Positions 60,638 to 64,000 of a stretch of 64,000 nucleotides of DNA are shown here, in pieces (position 1 is the stretch's first letter; the number at the start of each line of letters is the position of its first letter). The DNA comes from Hydrogenimonas sp. (lineage in GTDB: Bacteria; Campylobacterota; Campylobacteria; Campylobacterales; Hydrogenimonadaceae). The notes under the pieces are model-generated. The model saw only the letters and a program-made list of their open reading frames with translations, was not told where the DNA came from and searched no databases. A program made the translations under genes and the position numbers. The stretch is from contig AP019005.1 in the NCBI GenBank assembly GCA_003945285.1, positions 124,001 through 188,000 of the forward strand. The letters are read 5' to 3'.

Positions 60638-62704
60638 TTGAAATATGAGGAGATAGAGAGTGTATGTACCTACTGCGGAGTAGGGTGTGATATCGTAGCC
60701 GAAGTTGACGGTAACGAGATACACAAAATCAGGGCCGACAAAGACGGCTATGTCAGCCAGGGAAAACTCTGCGTCAAGGGGAAGTACGGCTTTGGCTTCG
60801 TCAACTCCCCCGAACGGGTCAGGGAGCCGCGTATAGCGCGACGTTTTCTTGAAAAGAACCCGGATATAGCCGAAAAGATCGGTGGGTCGCTAAGGCCGCT
60901 CGACGACGACTGGTTTACGACCGATCTGGATAACGCCGTAAAGGCGGCGGCTATGAAGCTTACAGCCGTAAGAGAGACTTACGGTGACGAGAGCTTCTGC
61001 GCCATAGGCGGTGCCAGGAGCAGCTGCGAGAGCGCCTACATGTTCCAGAAGTTCACGAGAGACGCCATGAACTCCCCGCATGTGGACAACTGTGCGCGTG
61101 TCTGCCACTCCCCGAGTCTCAAAGGTATGCGCGCCACGATAGGGGAGGGGGCCGCGACCAACCCCTACAACGACATCTACGAAGCGGAGTTCATTCTCAT
61201 AATAGGCTCCAATACGACAGAGGCCCACCCCATCGTCGCGAACAGAATCATCGATGCCGCACGCCTCCACGACAATGTCGCCGTCATGGATGTGCGTGAG
61301 ATAAAGATGATGAAGTACGCCAAGCACAAGGCGGTCATACCGTACGAATCCAACCTGCTTGTACTCAACATGATGGCGCATGTCATCCTTAAAGAGGAGC
61401 TCTATAACAGGAAGTTCGTAGAGAGTAGGACCAGCGGGTTCGAAGAGTTCAAAGAGAGTATTCTAGCCGACCCATATACCGATCCGGAGTTTTTCAGAAC
61501 CGTACCCGGGTATGAGCATCTGGCTACACTTATCCCGGTCATAGCAAGGGAGTATGCCCTCAAAAAGTCCATGATATTCTGGGGGCTCGGAGTTACAGAG
61601 CATCTGGACGGAAGCTACGCCGTCATGGCCATTACCCACCTGGCACTGCTGACCGGCAATGTGGGAAAGAGCGGGGCCGGACTGATGCCGCTTAGGGGGC
61701 AGAACAATGTACAGGGAGCCTGCGATATGGGGTGCCTCCCATACTTCGCACCGGACTATCAGAAGCCGGAAAAAGAGGGGCTGATGACCCCGCAGCTGAT
61801 AGATGCTATGCTCGAGGGTGAGATAAAGGCGCTGCTGAATATGGGAGAGGATGTTGCCCATATACACCCCAACCAGAATAAGATAGAAAGGGCGCTGGAG
61901 AGGCTCGAGTTCATCATGGTGCAGGAGCTCTTCATGACCGAGATAGCCAAACGCGCCGATATAGTGATAGGTGTAAAATCGGCATACGAAAAGGAGGGGG
62001 TCTACATCAATGCGATGAGGCGCCTGCACCTTTCGCAGCCGATCGTACAGAGCGATCTGCCTGATGACTGGGAGGTTCTGGTTAAGCTCGAAAACGAGAT
62101 GAGGGGAAGCTACAGATACTCCAGCGGCGAAGATATCTGGAACGAGGTGCGTGAAGTGGCTCACAGGCGCTTCAGCCAGGCTACCTACCTACGTCTGAAG
62201 CGCCATCGAAAGCGTGGGCTTCAATGGCCCGTATATACCGAAGATACACCCGTTCTTCACCTGCTCGACTTCAGAACCGACGACGGGCTCGGAAAGTTTA
62301 TCTACCACGGCTACAGGGAGCGGGGAATGGTAAAGGAGTTGAGGTCCACAGGTATGGGGTCCGGGTTCTACCTCACGACAGGCAGGACGCTCGCCCAGTA
62401 CAACAATGCCGCCCAGACACACAGGTGTGAAAAACTGGAGAGCCGCTACGGTGAAGATATTCTGCTTGCGAGCGAAGATGATGCAAAGCGCCTCCCCGGC
62501 AGCGAATATGTGGTTTTGAAGAGCGAATATGGCGAGAGTGCGCCTTTGCGCCTGAAGCTTACAGGCAAGATAAAGCCCGGTACACTCTTTGTGACATTCC
62601 ACCATGCGAAATCGAAGATCAACTATCTCTTCGGCGACGAAAGCGATGAGCTCATACTTACTGCGGCTTTCAAATCCGTGAAAGTGGAAGTTCTGCCGGC
62701 ATGA
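60638..62704 (+). CDS. fdhF: Formate dehydrogenase-type molybdoenzyme, cysteine form
   Basis: 688 residues. N-terminal [4Fe-4S] motif CTYCGVGCDIVAE with a fourth Cys in KLCVKGKYG, RARGGARSSCESAYM-like GGARSSCESAYMFQK, and the active-site NCARVCHSPS, where Cys156 replaces selenocysteine. Later MGEDVAHIHPN-like regions and a C-terminal dinucleotide domain complete the bis-MGD enzyme. It lacks the NADH-linked and 2Fe-2S N-terminal domains, so an electron partner elsewhere is needed. Formate is the most likely substrate; other small-molecule oxidations are possible. TTG at 60638 follows GGGGGAGG. It sits between hom and yraN, which are adjacent in relatives. Confidence 0.82.
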   Translation: MKYEEIESVCTYCGVGCDIVAEVDGNEIHKIRADKDGYVSQGKLCVKGKYGFGFVNSPERVREPRIARRFLEKNPDIAEKIGGSLRPLDDDWFTTDLDNAVKAAAMKLTAVRETYGDESFCAIGGARSSCESAYMFQKFTRDAMNSPHVDNCARVCHSPSLKGMRATIGEGAATNPYNDIYEAEFILIIGSNTTEAHPIVANRIIDAARLHDNVAVMDVREIKMMKYAKHKAVIPYESNLLVLNMMAHVILKEELYNRKFVESRTSGFEEFKESILADPYTDPEFFRTVPGYEHLATLIPVIAREYALKKSMIFWGLGVTEHLDGSYAVMAITHLALLTGNVGKSGAGLMPLRGQNNVQGACDMGCLPYFAPDYQKPEKEGLMTPQLIDAMLEGEIKALLNMGEDVAHIHPNQNKIERALERLEFIMVQELFMTEIAKRADIVIGVKSAYEKEGVYINAMRRLHLSQPIVQSDLPDDWEVLVKLENEMRGSYRYSSGEDIWNEVREVAHRRFSQATYLRLKRHRKRGLQWPVYTEDTPVLHLLDFRTDDGLGKFIYHGYRERGMVKELRSTGMGSGFYLTTGRTLAQYNNAAQTHRCEKLESRYGEDILLASEDDAKRLPGSEYVVLKSEYGESAPLRLKLTGKIKPGTLFVTFHHAKSKINYLFGDESDELILTAAFKSVKVEVLPA

Positions 62705-63027
62705 GCCGCGCAACCGGGGATATAGCCGAGTCCGCAGCGGTAGAGTTCCTGAAAAAAGAGGGGTGCAGGATCGTCGGGCGCAACGTCTCCTGTCGCTTCG
62801 GAGAGATCGATATAGTGGCCGAAAAGAGCGGTGTCCTGCACTTCGTTGAGGTTAAAAGCGGCAGAGGTTTCGAACCGATCTACAATATTACGCCGGCCAA
62901 ACTCTCGAAACTTCTTCGCACGATCGAGTGGTATATACAGAAGAAGAGGATAGATATGCCCTATCAGCTGGATGCTCTTGTCGTGAAGGGTTCTAAGTGT
63001 GAATGGATTGAGAATATCACTATCTGA
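62701..63027 (+). CDS. yraN: YraN/UPF0102 nuclease-fold protein
   Basis: 108 residues with the family core GEIDIVAEKSGVLHFVEVKS, a restriction-endonuclease-like fold with Asp-Glu-x-Lys residues. It may process DNA or recombination intermediates; the role is unproven. It overlaps the previous stop by four bases. Kept before trxA in Campylobacter. Confidence 0.92.
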   Translation: MSRATGDIAESAAVEFLKKEGCRIVGRNVSCRFGEIDIVAEKSGVLHFVEVKSGRGFEPIYNITPAKLSKLLRTIEWYIQKKRIDMPYQLDALVVKGSKCEWIENITI

Positions 63028-63218
63028 AAGCGAAACAGAAGCAGTACCCGACTCTGATGTGTGAAAAAACGTAACGTCACCGTAAAATCTACGATTTAAC
63101 CGCTTTTCGAGGTTTCAGAAGAGTTATGGGAGTGTGTCGCCTTCCGCCAAATCCGGTGTTTGACCCAAGCTTTGTATGACATTGGCGGATGAGTAAAAAC
63201 TTTTAAAGATTTAAAGGG

Positions 63219-63224
63219 TATAAT
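63219..63224 (+). promoter_or_regulatory. Promoter of trxA (perfect -10 box)
   Basis: TATAAT in GGGTATAATCG, 32 bp before the trxA start, with AAGGAGAT as ribosome site. The 229-bp gap upstream is AT-rich and shows nothing else. Confidence 0.6.
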
Positions 63225-63256
63225 CGAAGCATCTATTTTTTTCAAGGAGATCCGAA

Positions 63257-63577
63257 ATGGGCAAATATATCGAGCTTACAAGCAGCAACTTCGACGAGAC
63301 GGTGAAAGAGGGTGTTACACTGGTAGACTTCTGGGCACCGTGGTGCGGACCGTGCCGCATGATAGCGCCGGTTATAGAGGAGCTGGCCGACGAGTATGAA
63401 GGCAAAGCCAAAATCGCGAAAGTGAATACGGATGAAGAGCAGGATCTTGCTATCAAATTCGGTATCCGCTCCATCCCAAGCATCCTCTTTTTCAAAGACG
63501 GCCAGGTGGTCGACCAGATGGTAGGTGCCGCTTCAAAGCAGGCGTTTGCCGAAAAACTAGACGCACTCATCGGCTAA
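63257..63577 (+). CDS. trxA: Thioredoxin
   Basis: 106 residues with the active site WAPWCGPCRM and the cis-proline in SIPSILFF. It reduces cytoplasmic disulfides, usually with thioredoxin reductase. Length and motif order are normal. Confidence 0.97.
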   Translation: MGKYIELTSSNFDETVKEGVTLVDFWAPWCGPCRMIAPVIEELADEYEGKAKIAKVNTDEEQDLAIKFGIRSIPSILFFKDGQVVDQMVGAASKQAFAEKLDALIG

Positions 63578-63586
63578 ACAGCTCCC

Positions 63587-64000
63587 ATGGCTGACGGAAG
63601 AAGGAGGTCTCCGTTCTCCTTCTCCTATGTCTTTGCGTCGTTCTTCGGCGCGGCTATGATAGCCGCCGCTTTCGCATACTTCAACTATAAATACTCCCAG
63701 TACAGATTTATCAATTTCAAAGAGATGATACTCTATACTAAGTCCCAAATATTCGTGCCTGACAAAGAGCGGTACATAGTCGTGATCTACAGTTCGCACA
63801 TGGGAGATATAGAGGAGTCTCTGAAGCGTCTCGGGAAGAAGAACAGCGTGCTAGCGATCGATCTCTACCAGCAGCGCAGGGAGAGCGGAGCGGGAGTGAT
63901 ATATGCGACGGCAGGTACAAATACGCTGCTGAAGATTATCCACAGATTCCATATTCGTGAGGTTCCCAGCTACTTTATGATCAAAAGGGAGAACGACAAA
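63587..64000 (+). CDS. Membrane-anchored thioredoxin-fold protein without CxxC (3' end outside window)
   Basis: At least 138 residues with no stop before the window end. An N-terminal membrane helix (VFASFFGAAMIAAAFAYF) is followed by a thioredoxin-like domain: YIVVIYSSHMGDI in the position of the active strand and EVPSYFMIK with the cis-proline near the end. The usual CxxC is replaced by SHMG, so it is probably not a redox catalyst by itself. It begins 9 bp after trxA, so the two may be coexpressed. Confidence 0.65.
   Translation, partial: MADGRRRSPFSFSYVFASFFGAAMIAAAFAYFNYKYSQYRFINFKEMILYTKSQIFVPDKERYIVVIYSSHMGDIEESLKRLGKKNSVLAIDLYQQRRESGAGVIYATAGTNTLLKIIHRFHIREVPSYFMIKRENDK

Overview
The window is chromosomal DNA from a free-living member of the Campylobacterota (Epsilonproteobacteria), probably a chemolithotroph from the Sulfurovum/Nitratifractor/Hydrogenimonas range. 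The evidence is local gene order (purA - coiled coil - MotE - DUF507 - carA; ccoNOQP - DUF4006 - ccoG - FixH; rpmE - rsmI - rlmB - two hypotheticals - aminotransferase - hom - yraN - trxA), a four-subunit pyruvate:ferredoxin oxidoreductase, a bc1 complex and a cbb3 oxidase. The species cannot be fixed from the window. No tRNA, rRNA, CRISPR array or intact insertion sequence was seen.

Layout. 1-4 kb: purA (cut by the left edge and frameshifted), two flagellar-type coiled-coil proteins, DUF507 and carA. 4-12.5 kb: a TonB-dependent receptor with a copper-receptor metal site, then ccoNOQP and its assembly genes; both promoters carry TTAA boxes spaced about 11 bp. 12.6-16 kb: rplM-rpsI, a periplasmic rhodanese, a solute-binding protein and a HAD phosphatase. 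16-19.4 kb: porCDAB with a clear terminator. 19.5-24.5 kb: luxS, a NifX-like protein, mnmD, a haem-binding protein, AMMECR1, a CcdAB toxin-antitoxin pair, an FlhB C-domain protein, a cupin and thpR. 24.5-29.7 kb: ribE, a coiled-coil protein with a degenerate receiver domain, mnmG and a PseG-like protein. 29.8-32.5 kb: petABC. 32.5-38.5 kb: moaA, queE, queD, a c-type cytochrome lipoprotein, moeA, a membrane protein and rsmE. 38.6-54 kb: a large type IV (MSHA-type) pilus / DNA-uptake-like locus. 54.5-64 kb: rpmE, rsmI, rlmB, hom, a cysteine-type formate dehydrogenase, yraN, trxA and a thioredoxin-fold protein cut by the right edge.

How it works together. PorCDAB makes acetyl-CoA and reduced ferredoxin (or runs in reverse for CO2 fixation). 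PetABC passes quinol electrons to c-type cytochromes and the cbb3 oxidase reduces oxygen at low tension. The copper receptor next door plausibly feeds oxidase metallation. MoaA and MoeA make the molybdenum cofactor that the formate dehydrogenase needs.

Two families of small palindromic non-coding repeats are spread through the window. Family A is about 165 bp with three full copies and three remnants. Family B is 126-180 bp with three copies and one half copy. They sit at gene ends, in the luxS leader, beside the toxin-antitoxin pair and inside the pilus locus. With the phased TTAA boxes and several very small membrane-protein genes, they are the least explained content here.
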